NCBI GenBank assembly: GCA_022695795.1
Contig: MU404061.1
Span: forward strand, 124,001 to 188,000
Length of the DNA stretch: 64,000 bases
Direction: 5' to 3'
Origin: Biscogniauxia marginata
Taxonomy: Eukaryota > Ascomycota > Sordariomycetes > Xylariales > Xylariaceae
The notes beneath the pieces are model-generated. The model made no database searches. It saw only the letters and a list, made by a program, of their open reading frames with translations, and was not told the DNA's origin. The stretch's first letter is position 1. Every line of letters begins with the position of its first letter. Of the stretch, positions 46,307 through 56,746 are shown one piece after another. The translations under genes were made by a program, and so were the position numbers.

Positions 46307-49110
46307 GGTGTGATGATTATCTACCGTACGTATATACAGAAAACATTCAGCGTTGCGAGGTAGATTAGGGAGAGGGGTGTGTCGTATTGACGGTTATGCA
46401 TCGAGACATCGGAGAATCCGAAGGCGAAACACGCCCTACTAACATCAGCATGTATGAATACATAGAGTTGCGGAATATATGTATTATGTTTAAAATATGT
46501 TACAATGTTTGGAGCATTGGATTGTTGGCTGGATAAATATAACTTTCTGGCGAACAATCGCCGTCTAACTCAATGCACCGCAACCAGGCAATTCAATAGT
46601 ATGACAAGAACCCCGATCTCATGGTATTCTTTCCCCGTGGATGATATAATATGTTGTACGAGAGGGAGTAAACGAGATATCTGCAGCTGTCAATGAAAAT
46701 CTAGGATTCATTACTGATGGGCTGGGAAGCAGGGAATTTAGGAGAGTGTGGCTTATTGCGATTCCTTCCGGGCTACTTACACGGGGTACGTTATGCTGAA
46801 AGCTGAAAGCTTGGCCATTTTGATTATCGTATTTGGGGTATTCTAAATGTATACAACGTGGCAAAAGGGCAGTAATATGCATGCATGTTGGTAGGTAGGC
46901 ATTCAATACAATTATTACATTCCTTACTAGCCATGCCCCTGTTTGTGAACCACGAGCGAGGCTAATGGTTTATATGACGGACGACCATACATCTTTGTAC
47001 CATATTATTATACACGTGGTCTGTTGTCCCGAGAGTATGGGTCTTCCTAGTCGATCTGCCATGAGCCTTCTGTAGGTTAGACGGGTTTGGATCTACCTAG
47101 GCCTAGATCCCCCGAATGGTGACACAGACCAAGGGTTAGAAAGGTAAGGAGTACAAAGAGAAATAACTTCCCACAGGCAAAGAATCCATCTTGCTCCAAC
47201 TAATATTATAGCATGTCGTATCATGTGTGAGCACCCATACTGCCCTAGAGATGGTCTCTACAACACAGCTGAGCTATAATATACTGCTCTCTTTTAATCT
47301 AACTACCTCATAGGATAATAACTGACGTTCGCAAGCATTGTAAATAATTGTAGACTTCTAGAAGTAAGAGAACATAAAAAATGGGGTTGACTTTCAACGT
47401 AACTCTGATTAACAAAATGAGCTGATCAGTTAGCTAGCTATATGTACTCTGTTAGTTAAATATGCGTAACTAGCACTCCTTGCCGACTGTTAGCTATCAA
47501 CTAGCAAACCTAGCAATACATTCCAGAGGGCCCAACACATAGGTACTTGAACATCATGCCATACGAGGAGCGTACCGAAGACCCCGGATGCTAGGGAATG
47601 CTTATCATGTATGCATGCATACTGGAAGATCACACCTGAACCAAGTTGATTAAGCCATGCCACGCTATCCTCACTTGAGTATACGACTTAAGACGGGATA
47701 TCGTTTCTTGTAACGAAATACCAAAAACCGACAAGGTAGTGAAGCCGGATATTCCCCACATCACCGCGCCTCCTGACTAAGGTCTAGGTTATGGGGTCCC
47801 ATGAATATTATCCTGGGGTAAGTATGCTTGTCTATAGACTGATTTGTTGTTACCGATCCGAGAAAGTTTGCTACGGAGAGGAAAAAGAATATACACGGCG
47901 ACTTGGCATCTTACCAGTTATAGGTGGGGAGAGCTAGCGCTATGAAATATTGACTCTTTTCTACTGTCACGAGTTCAAGTAGTGATATATTTAAAACTAT
48001 CGGGCTGAACACAAGTCTTTAAACATGACCTATTTATAACTCAGCAGCCGTGTATTTTGCGGTCGTATTCGATACAAGTGGAGACAAGGGATAAGCATCG
48101 ACATAGAATAACTTGGATCAAGGTACCTACCTATATTATATTTAAAAATTCGTCACTGATCTTACATAAGAAGTCTCATACGTGAAAGTATATCTACAAA
48201 ATCGCATTCAAGTCACCAAAACGGACACACGAAAAGTCAAGAGCGTTAAGAGCATGAGGGTGAGAGAGATTTCGATATCCTGACGCCTCAAAAAAAATAA
48301 AAATAGGTAAGATCCAAACCCATTGCATTCTCCTCGTGGAAGAAAAAAAACCACAAGAGTTTCCTATACACAGGAAGACGTACATACATACATATATATG
48401 GTCCCCCTCTCATCGATCTATCGATCCGTCAACCGCGAGCTTCATTTTCCCAGCGATTTGGTGGGTAGAAGTAGGTGAGAGTTATCCATCCGCTCGCTCG
48501 CTCGAGAAGAAGAGAGTTTCGCGCATAAAAACATGTCTTTCTTTCTTTTTCATCCGTCCTCATCATTTCTTCATTAACAGGCCGGCCTCGCCGCATATAT
48601 TTCACTTTCCCTTTCGTAGGCTGCTGCATGCATCCTCAAATCGTTTCGTTTCCGTGACCCTCCTTCCCGTGGGCGTTTTTTTTTCGCGTTCATATTCGTC
48701 TAAAAAAAAAACCCGAACCGTGCAAGTCGTTTATCCCATATTTCCTCTTCCGTTCCTTTCGTTGGTGATAAGGTTTGTCGTGATAGATACAGGAGAGATA
48801 AAGGGGGGGGGGAGGGGGAAGAGGCCGACTAAACTCGAGAGGAGAAAAGAGCCCGGCGGCAGGGAAAAATCAACAAAAAGACATTATAAATCACCGAAAC
48901 CCGTCTCCCCTTCTTACCAACTCCGGTCCCAAATGCTGATCGAAAAGTTTCTCGCGTTAACGAGGACGTGTGCTCGCGCTCTCACGGTTGAATATCCCTT
49001 CCCCTATTTTTTTTTCTTATACAGAATTCCCCGACCTGGCCCCTTGTAACAAGAAAAATAGCCCATTACCATTCTCTCTACCCGCTTGCCCGGGGTTCGG
49101 TTCCGTTCAA
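46307..49110. other. Intergenic, 2.8 kb
   Basis: AT-rich spacer. The part 48300-49110 is probably the 3' UTR of the Fig1 gene and contains an antisense 237-codon frame (48336-49049) of Phe/Arg/Ser-rich low-information sequence, which I reject as a gene. No other feature seen. Confidence 0.5.
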
Positions 49111-50136
49111 TTAGTCCGCCAGCTGCGAAAGCACCCTGATACTTAATATCATGACGAGCAGGCCGATGGTAACGATGATGAGCAGTGTGAAGCTGAACCA
49201 GCCCATGACCATGGCGCTGGAACCGATGCCCGACCTGACACTGCCGTTGCCGAAGTCCTCCGCGATGACGGACGCGGCTACTGACGCCGTGTGCTGCCAC
49301 AGCACCGACACGAGCACGAAGATGGAGGCGATAAAGATGATGGCCAGCGCGACCTGCGAGACGGGCCGGCTGGGGAAGGGCTTGATCTCGCGCTCGGAAC
49401 CCTCGCTGTCTTCCTCCTCGTGCCAGCCGGGGAAGGTGGCGAGCAGCAGGAAGCAGATGAAAGCGAAGATGATCGCGATGATGCTAAACAAATTGGTCAG
49501 TATGATACGCGCAAACAGATACCCAAACATATGATAAGAGGAGGAAAATAATTACATCAAGTAGGGGAATACGATCATGTCCTTGAATTGGCTCGCTAGC
49601 CAAATGAGGTTCAGCGGGTCCTGATCGACTGATACCTCATTGGCGAGCGCCGTGGCATTGTTGCTGCACAGCCATGCGCCTCCATCAGGGTTGATGCATA
49701 TTCCAAAGTAGCCGACACGGGCCTGGAGGTGGGCCGAGCCGACGATGTTGCTGATGGCCTGGTGGACGTTATAGTCGACCTGCGCCGTGTCGGGCGTCGC
49801 CGTGTGGCTCTGGTAGTAGAGGGAGAGCAAGAAGATGTCGGGTATCAGCGGCGAGGAGGACGAGCATCCCGCGAGCAGGAGCGCTGTTTGGGGGATGGAA
49901 TGTCAGCGGGCCCGTTGATTCTGTTCGGGAAGAGACACATTGTACATACATAATAATATGATGGAGACGGCGATCAGGATCATCAGCACGTGGTGGTATC
50001 CGAGGAACGGTATGAACCCTAGACGAGAAACAATCATTGTCAGTACAGCCGTCGCCGCCACAATTCCTGAACAGCAAGAGGAAGGACCTTGGGACTACTC
50101 ACGATACCACCCTACCCGAAACCTTTCCATCGCCAT
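49111..50136 (-). CDS. Fig1-type calcium influx / membrane fusion protein
   Basis: Fig1 proteins act at the plasma membrane in low-affinity calcium uptake and in cell fusion during mating or hyphal development. Four exons (50136-50103, 50018-49950, 49883-49556, 49483-49111) give 267 residues, all in phase. Seen: first membrane segment FLGYHHVLMILIAVSIILL, an extracellular loop with the claudin-like signature GYFGICINPDGGAWLCSNN, then SVDQDPLNLIWLASQFKDMI and three further membrane segments (IIAIIFAFICFLLLATF, VALAIIFIASIFVLVSVLW, FSFTLLIIVTIGLLVMIL). This matches the four-helix Fig1 layout and usual length. Exon 1 is only 34 nt; the ATG chosen gives MAMERFRVGWYR leading straight into the anchor. 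Confidence 0.9.
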
Positions 50137-52499
50137 CTTGCCGGATCTATGTACCCTAAATTCCCGAGCTCTGTTGTCTCTCTATCCACCGCCGTCCTCC
50201 CGTGGAGCGACGGAGTGGTCTAACGGAAGGGCGCACAGCAGCGCTGGAATGCGACGGAGGGGAGGGTTTCGTCCGAGTGGTGGAATGCGACGGCGGTGGC
50301 GTCGCTGTTCTCAAGAATCCTCAAGACGTCCCGCAGGAATGGAAGCGAGCGTGGCTCGTCGACTGCTCTCGCGGAGTAGTACAAGTAACGACCGGTAGCG
50401 AGACACGTTCCTGTCTGCCAATGCTCGAATTCGTCGTCCTTGGTTGCTTTGCTTGTTAGATCTACAACGCCAACGAGGAGAGGGTATAGTGTGCGAGGTG
50501 TGAGGTGCTGGGTTGGTGGTGTTGGATCTGGTTAGGCAAAGGTGATCTGAGGTAGGTGTGTGGATGATTGAATGATTGACTGATTGATGGTATGATTGGT
50601 ATGGTGGTAACTTAGGAAGTTCAACAGCTCTCCCGTCCAGACAGTGGGAAGAAGCTGAAAAGGTAAAAAGAGAAAGGTTGGAGTGAAGGTAGAATGTCTC
50701 GGTAGACGTTCTCGTTGGCAGGCGCTTCGTTCCGTTCCCCTTTTGCTCTTCGCTGCTACGATGGCCAAGAATGAGGAGGTTGGTAACTAGATCGAGTCGG
50801 TGATTCAAAGATGCTAGAGATGATGCAGGAGAATGTCTGCAATTGGCCCTGCCATTCGATTTTTTTCCCATGTGTAAGTCCAGCGCAGGTGAGGCAGATA
50901 GGCCGAGTAAATAAAAGATGTGGCTGGGCCGGTTGCTAGAGGGATTGGCCAAGCCTTGGCCCCGGACACGCGAGCCCCACTCTTCTGCCAGCAGCGCCCT
51001 TGTCTTTGGTCAGCTTGGGCTTGGTTAGTGAGATTCAGCTAGTGTAGCAGGCCTGTAGCCTGCTAGATTCGTTGCTAGGCTGGTGGGTCCCCGGATTAAA
51101 CTCAGGTACCAACGTACTTTGTCTCGGGTCGGGTGTTGCGTCAGCGAGCCGCAGGGGCCAATGATGTTCAATTGGGAGGCTGGGGCCGGATCATCAATCG
51201 TCCTTTTCCAGCAAATCCGTGGTTCCAGTTCCCGCGATCCGATCTCCCCCTCGTATCTCAATGATCGTGCCTTGCGTGCCCCACCGACTTTAAAAAAGAA
51301 GTCCCCGCTCTTCGTAAACTTGCATCTGCAATTTGCTCATTTGTATTTTCCCATCTCGCCTCACACCGCAATCGATGGCAATAATGAAGTTCTCTATCGA
51401 AATTAGTTCATCCCAATCCCTCCAAACAATTACCTACCTACCTACCTACCTATTCCAATCACAACCCTACCCATAGTAATTCATCTTTATACACTACCTA
51501 GCTCATCGTCATCGTGTAGCGCCAAAAGCTTGGCCTATAACGATGTCGTGATATAGAGACAGACCGTTGTCCCGCCAGCAAAGCTTACGTGTTTATCCTC
51601 ATTCGATTGGATGGGTTCCATTCTCATTCAACGATGACCAAAGACCAACAATAACAAGTTTCGTATTACGGTATCGGCTCCGGCTACGTCTACGGTAGTA
51701 TACCACTACTAGTCTAGAATCGCATATTAATCCGATAGCTTATGGCGATCGACACTTACTCTAACCTACCGGCCGACCGTCATATCCACGTCCTCCGAGT
51801 CCAACCAGCGGTTGACATTTCCAGTATCCTTAGAGTATAATCTGACCAGAATGTGACCTGTGCGAACCTGTCGACCCCTGTGAAGCAATCCTCTACACCT
51901 CGAGACTCCATGTTTTCTCTCCAGATATCTATGGCCGGCTCGCAATTGGTAACCGACACAGAATGCGCCGAGGCTTTGATGCTGTCCCGCGAATTTCAAA
52001 CAATAGCCGGAGAGGGTTGATCCAGAAGTGAACATAATTCACCAGATCGACTCGTCGCTGTACCCAAAGACTCCAGGGGCTCCACCGCCTTACTGGACGA
52101 CATAATGCCTGGCTTTTAAGACACATCGATAACAGAACCCAAAGGGCTGCCTTACGGGAAGAGATGCATTCGATTTTCCTCCCGAGTATCGTGAGAATAT
52201 CTGTCGCTTTGTCGAATCTATGACCCCTGAACAGGAATACGTACCTAGCACCCCTTTTTTCCGTTGATGTGATACCACAGCCATTTTATCCATATCTTAC
52301 AAAACCCCGTATCGACTACGATAGGTTAGTAGAGACGAGACATTTTAATGTACCATCGTGTCTTACAAGTCGCGCGAGGCCCACGAACCAATATACAACA
52401 AAAGCTCATCGAATATAGGCAAGTTACCTGGTACTAATGATTTGTAGGTAGAGAGGTATGTTAAGTTTCATAAGCTCTGAATTGTTTCGCACCGATAAT
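50137..52499. other. Intergenic, 2.4 kb
   Basis: Upstream region of the Fig1 gene and 3' flank of the hydrolase. A TACC microsatellite (about 51431-51452) is the clearest feature. Minus-strand frames between 51766 and 52293 are short, overlapping and without family resemblance. Confidence 0.5.
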
Positions 52500-53454
52500 C
52501 TAAGCCCATGTATCGAACCATCTCACGGCTTGGAAGAACGCCTGTTCCTTGCCAAACTTCTGCCTCGGATCCGATATATTGGCCCGAACACCAAATCCGT
52601 GTAATGTGCCGCCGTATAGGGAAAGCGTGTATGCGCGTCCGGTGTCCAAGAGCAGGGCTTCGATCTGAGCCCGTCGCTCAGGTGGCATCAAGTCATCTCC
52701 ATCTGAGCTCAAATTAGCACACCCATTCTTATAAGGGACTTCAAAATCTCCCATACCTGCAGCAGCTACGCTGAATGGACCGGTGATGGCATTGATCTCC
52801 GCATCTTCGAGGAGACTGGGATGGGCGGCGAAGCCGACATCGACGCCGTTACCCTCCGCGAGAACGCGGAATGCGTACCGTCCGCCGAAGCAATAACCCG
52901 TGGTGACGACCTTGGTGACTCCTGCCGTGTTGCGCAGGTAGTCAACGGCCGTGGCGATGAGCGGATCCGTAACTTCAGGACTATGATCGTTAAGGAACTT
53001 TTCCAGGTCAAAGTCTGGTACTCCGTTGATGTCCCCTGGTGCTGGTGTGCCATTGAACAAGTCTGGCGCAACTGTGAGGTAGCCGGCGCGACCGAAGCTA
53101 TCGGCTAAGCTGGGATATATGTTAGGCGACTTTTAGCCGTCACAATATGATTTGATAGACGAACAGCTTGTTCTCGAGTAATTGGATGCCGAACACGTCC
53201 GTCAAGTACAATACGGCAGTGTCGGATGGTTCCCCTGTGATGTACAGGTTTACTGTGGCCTACAATTAGCTGTTGGTATGCTCATCAAATTAGACTCAAC
53301 GCATACCTCCATCGTGAACTTCTTCCCTTCCAACTGGATCTCCCGAATGAGCAATGATTGAGACATCGGCAACGGGGCACTTTGTACGACATGAAATCCC
53401 AGTAGCAAGAGAGCCAATGCTCCAAAGAGCAAGCAGAGAACTGTGTTTTAGCAT
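52500..53454 (-). CDS. Secreted dienelactone hydrolase family protein
   Basis: Alpha/beta hydrolase of the DLH family; relatives hydrolyse lactones or esters, but the substrate is unknown here. Four exons (53454-53307, 53252-53165, 53109-52757, 52702-52500) give 263 residues. A signal peptide is likely (MLKHSSLLALWSIGSLATG). The mature start CPVADVSIIAHSGDPVGREE joins VNLYITGEPSDTAVLYLTDV and GYLTVAPDLFNGTPAPGD. The nucleophile is Cys in TGYCFGGRYAF, as in true dienelactone hydrolases, and the catalytic His is in LHGFGVRANIS; the acid is probably in the DGDD segment. Intron 1 has two AG acceptors 7 nt apart (after TGTAG and after CCACAG); only the second keeps this frame, so its use is inferred. 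Length is typical for secreted fungal DLH proteins. Confidence 0.9.
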
Positions 53455-54054
53455 TTCGAAGGACTCGTGAGATGATATGGCTTGGATGTAGGAGTGGATA
53501 GATTGACGAGATGTTGTAGTGCAGGCTCTTATATATCCCGGAGCGCTCGGCCGTCAATCATGGGGAAGGTGTCTAAGGGTACATCAAAGAAATTGGGCAC
53601 CAGGGATGGCGAGCGTCCGCCAAGAATATATCTCCCGCTATTCACACCAATGAAGTCAACGACTCGGCACGTAGTGTGGGGGGTTTTCTACCGCAAGAGG
53701 AAAGTGATGATATTTGCAGTAGATCTGGGACCGGCTCGGCTAATGCCAACTATCACCTCCCGGGATAGAGAAAACCTTGGCTAGCTAGCATAAACATTAA
53801 TAATCATCGGGCTTATAAACCTGCTCTTTGCGCATGGTATAATAATTGCGTTATGTTTGTCCAGTTGAGGTTACATTGATCTCAAGGTAACGAAGAAGAA
53901 AAAAAGGAGAAGAAAAAAGATCTTCCGTGTTGACAGAAACTCGGATAGAAAATAGTTTAGAGTTCGATAGTTAAAAGTCAGAACTAGTAGTTTACGTCTA
54001 TCAATACGCCCTTTCATTAAGATCACAGCCAAGCCATTGTTCATCTCGAGTTTA
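53455..54054. other. Intergenic, 0.6 kb
   Basis: The promoter of the hydrolase lies at the left (TTATATAT at about 53528-53536 is a candidate TATA element about 75 bp upstream of the ATG). A 100-codon plus-strand frame at 53482-53784 has no family resemblance. The right part is the 3' flank of the next minus-strand gene. Confidence 0.4.
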
Positions 54055-54644
54055 TTAGGTATTCATTAGAAATCCAACTATGACCGCGAAACTCAACCCG
54101 AGGACAGCATGTATAATCAAGAGGCCAATCCAACAGAATATGCAATTGGCTTGGTCGAAGAATCCGGGGTTGAACTTATTCCGTTGCATGAGATTGCTGT
54201 AGAACTCATATCCATATAGTGCCTCGACGTATTTCTGGAATATCGTGGGACGAGGTGGTGGTATTGAATTCTGATGGCAGTATGTCAGTGTTGTCCATCC
54301 TACGAATAACCATTATCAGGATCTGGTCTATAGAGTTAAGTCTACCCCTATCGACCATCGCTATCACTCACTTCAACAATGGTGTAAATATCGTAGGCTA
54401 GGGTATCCGCCTCCCAATCCTGGACCTCACAATGCTTTTTAAACGCCTCGACTAAGACCGGGTACGTTGCCCTATGCAATTCTGCACCTCGCCAGAAGAA
54501 CGCTTCGGCGTCGGTAGCGTCCAAGCCTCGGTATAGGAGATACAGTCTGAGCCAATCGCGGACTTGGGTGGGAGACGCTTGGAGCCCTGGACAGGAGGTG
54601 ACAATTGCGTGACGAGTCGGCGGAGGAACGTGACGAAAATGCAT
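54055..54644 (-). CDS. Uncharacterised small protein with C-terminal membrane anchor
   Basis: Two exons (54644-54372 and 54270-54055; intron 101 bp, GTGAGT donor, CAG acceptor) give 162 residues, both exons in phase 0. Not recognised. The soluble part contains a helix-rich block, SPTQVRDWLRLYLLYRGLD followed by AEAFFWRGAELHRATYPVL and AFKKHCEVQDWEADTLAYDI. After the junction comes a Pro-rich linker (SIPPPRPTIFQKYVEALYGY), then FYSNLMQRNKFNPGFFDQ and a single hydrophobic segment at the C-terminus (CIFCWIGLLIIHAVLGLSFA to MNT). This looks like a tail-anchored protein facing the cytosol. The continuous sense of both exons and the clean splice support a real gene; expression evidence would be needed to be sure. 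Confidence 0.6.
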
Positions 54645-55910
54645 ATTTGCCGCAGGAATGGGCTCAAATCAAGACACGAGCGAGGACTCATTGCTGATAT
54701 TCTACGGAAATTGACTTAGCGCAGATAATCGCCAAGGGGGGGGGGGGGGTCATTGTCAGGGCCGGTTTAGGAAGGACACGGCCTGAACGAGGAGCATTCG
54801 AAAACATGTTACGTCTATTGTCAATATCGAAAAAAAAAAAAAAAAAAAAAAAAGAGAACCTGCCCCTTTGTTAAAGGTGCTATTAGTCGTTTTGGAGCCC
54901 TTTGTAAGATGCAAAAGTTCGCAGAATACAGCACAAAGGGGTGCCATAGCCTAAACGATTAATAACTCTTCCGGGGTATCTGGACTTGAAAGGAAGGTCG
55001 CCTACGACGAGACAGGAAGAAAGATATAGAATCCTACTAGGAGATTAAATAATGCCCGCCAACTATGAATTGTACTTTGTCAAACATTGAATAATAAAGG
55101 GGCGGAGCTGTAAATACCGTGTCTCGTATTATTACCTGAGAGAGCTTCAAGTTCGTAATACAAGTCTTGCTACTACATGGGACTTATTATTCTTTCTAGA
55201 GAGCGCATCCGCACAGTATATCAGCTTGTCTGAGTACAAATAACCCGCCTATAATATTATGAGGATAATTAAGGGTTAGCTTCATAAAATATCGGATAGA
55301 CGGCAAAGTCGGCCGGTGCAGTCGCCTGAAAATTACAATCCTCAATCGAAATGTTTACCTCCTATAATTCAAGATTCGATTTTTTCCGTGAGCTTCCTTC
55401 TTGGTGAACTTGATCGCCAAAGTTGAAAAGAACCAGTTAGTTTTCCCGCCGCGGAACTGAATTGGATAGAAGTGTGTTTGGTTTCATTGCTATATGCATG
55501 TAACTAAAAGGAACAAAGCCAACTAGGCAGCGTGAGAATAAGATCTTTGGGAAACGCGGAGTATCCCGTTTGTCCTCGAATTTTTTCATTTTTTTATTTT
55601 GGATTGTTTCAGGAAAACATTAGACTTGTCCTTCTTCTTTGCTAGTCTTCTGGAACGAGCTACTGGGATGATGTTTCCTCTCGGATGACCAGTTAAACAA
55701 AGAGAAAGCCTTCATCTGATCAGGGGACATGTGATGTATCAAGCCATGTGTTCTACATAGTGGGATAAACTGTATATATAATATACATAGCTAGCCCTAA
55801 AGCTAATGCAATGTGAAGTTGCTCTCTCACCACCACATTTGTGCATGAGCAGGTATTAAAGAGAAAGTGCAGCATTTTTAACCACATAAAAATATTCGTC
55901 ATAATCGAGT
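54645..55910. other. Intergenic, 1.27 kb, with homopolymers
   Basis: Contains 14 G (54736-54749) and 24 A (54830-54853). Divergent promoters for the minus-strand anchor protein and the plus-strand repeat protein. A TATA-like ATATATAATATA lies at about 55773-55784, some 130 bp before the repeat-protein ATG. Confidence 0.5.
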
Positions 55911-56327
55911 ATGGCGTCTCCATCCAATACTTCCACCTCTGAGCCTGCTGCAGTCGAGGCTGTCCCTATTGACTGTGCATCTCTCAGCCCATCTCACCCA
56001 TCCGATGAGGCCGAGACACAAAGTTATGAGGTTCCTAGTTTTGAGCCTGGCAAATTGCAAAATGCTTCGTCGCCATTGAGGCAAGATGCTCCATCTTGGA
56101 GGCAGTCCGGTCGCACTAACACCACTGTGCAAAGAAACGGATGGATGGATCATTACTGTTGCGGTCATAGTCTAGAAGGGCTACTAGATCACTGGTGTCC
56201 TGGGACCTATTACGTGCCAGTGAGACAGCCGGACCATTGGTGCCCTTGCACACACGAGGTCCCGACAAATGTTGATCACTACTGCCCATGTGCACATGCT
56301 CCCGTGGATAACTATTTCGTTTGTTAA
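55911..56327 (+). CDS. Novel Cys/His repeat protein (four D-H-[YW]-C motifs)
   Basis: Intron-less, 138 residues, no family recognised. The first 70 residues are Ser/Thr/Pro/Glu-rich and look disordered. The C-terminal half is built of spaced copies of one motif: residues 80-86 DHYCCGH, 93-100 DHWCPGTY, 108-115 DHWCPCTH, 122-129 DHYCPCAH, then DNYFVC at the very end; spacings are 13, 15 and 14. The copies use different synonymous codons (GAT/GAC, CAT/CAC, TGT/TGC), so the repeat is held at protein level and is not a fresh DNA duplication. There is no signal peptide and no Lys-Arg processing site, which argues against a classical Kex2-processed fungal peptide precursor. Alternatives are a metal-binding (metallothionein-like) protein or an unusual peptide precursor. 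It is convergent with the CYP52-like P450. Confidence 0.7.
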   Translation: MASPSNTSTSEPAAVEAVPIDCASLSPSHPSDEAETQSYEVPSFEPGKLQNASSPLRQDAPSWRQSGRTNTTVQRNGWMDHYCCGHSLEGLLDHWCPGTYYVPVRQPDHWCPCTHEVPTNVDHYCPCAHAPVDNYFVC

Positions 56328-56746
56328 TGCGGGCTAGTTGATGCCGAGTTCTTGTCCATAATGGCAGAATTACCTGAGCAAGACTTTTCCAAAGTATTTC
56401 TTTCCTTGGTAATTTCATGAGAGCGAACCGGCGGGATGGATTAGAGAACTTAATGAATTTGTTTTGTTCCAACTTTCATATAAATGATATGAGTTGTGTT
56501 TTTTATTAGCACATTTACATGAAATACTAGGGAATAAACATCATGATAGCTGAAATAAGTTTTATGTATTGTTTCGATATCAAGCATCGTTATTGCCAAC
56601 TTGAAAATTTGAAAAACGACATCATAGTAACCCATGTGATTGCTACGATGAGTTTTGTATTTAATTAGGAGCCTAGTCCTTATCTCAAATTATTACACCT
56701 CCAAAGGGGGGGAACGAAGAAAGAAATCATAAGATAATTTGACCGT
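56328..56746. other. Intergenic between convergent genes, 0.4 kb
   Basis: AT-rich 3' flanks of the repeat protein and the P450; nothing else seen. Confidence 0.5.

Noticed and set aside
48336..49049. 237-codon plus-strand frame antisense to the end of the Fig1 gene
   Set aside because: Phe/Arg/Ser-rich, low-information composition with homopolymer-driven codons; best explained as 3' UTR shadow.
50311..50952. 213-codon minus-strand frame upstream of the Fig1 gene
   Set aside because: His/Ser/Thr-rich, low-information sequence lying in a promoter region; no motif.
53250..53432. Alternative N-terminus of the hydrolase with a strong signal-peptide look (second frame of exon 1)
   Set aside because: The frame begins with TTG, has an upstream stop and no ATG before the hydrophobic segment; the other frame has an ATG and the expected family sequence.
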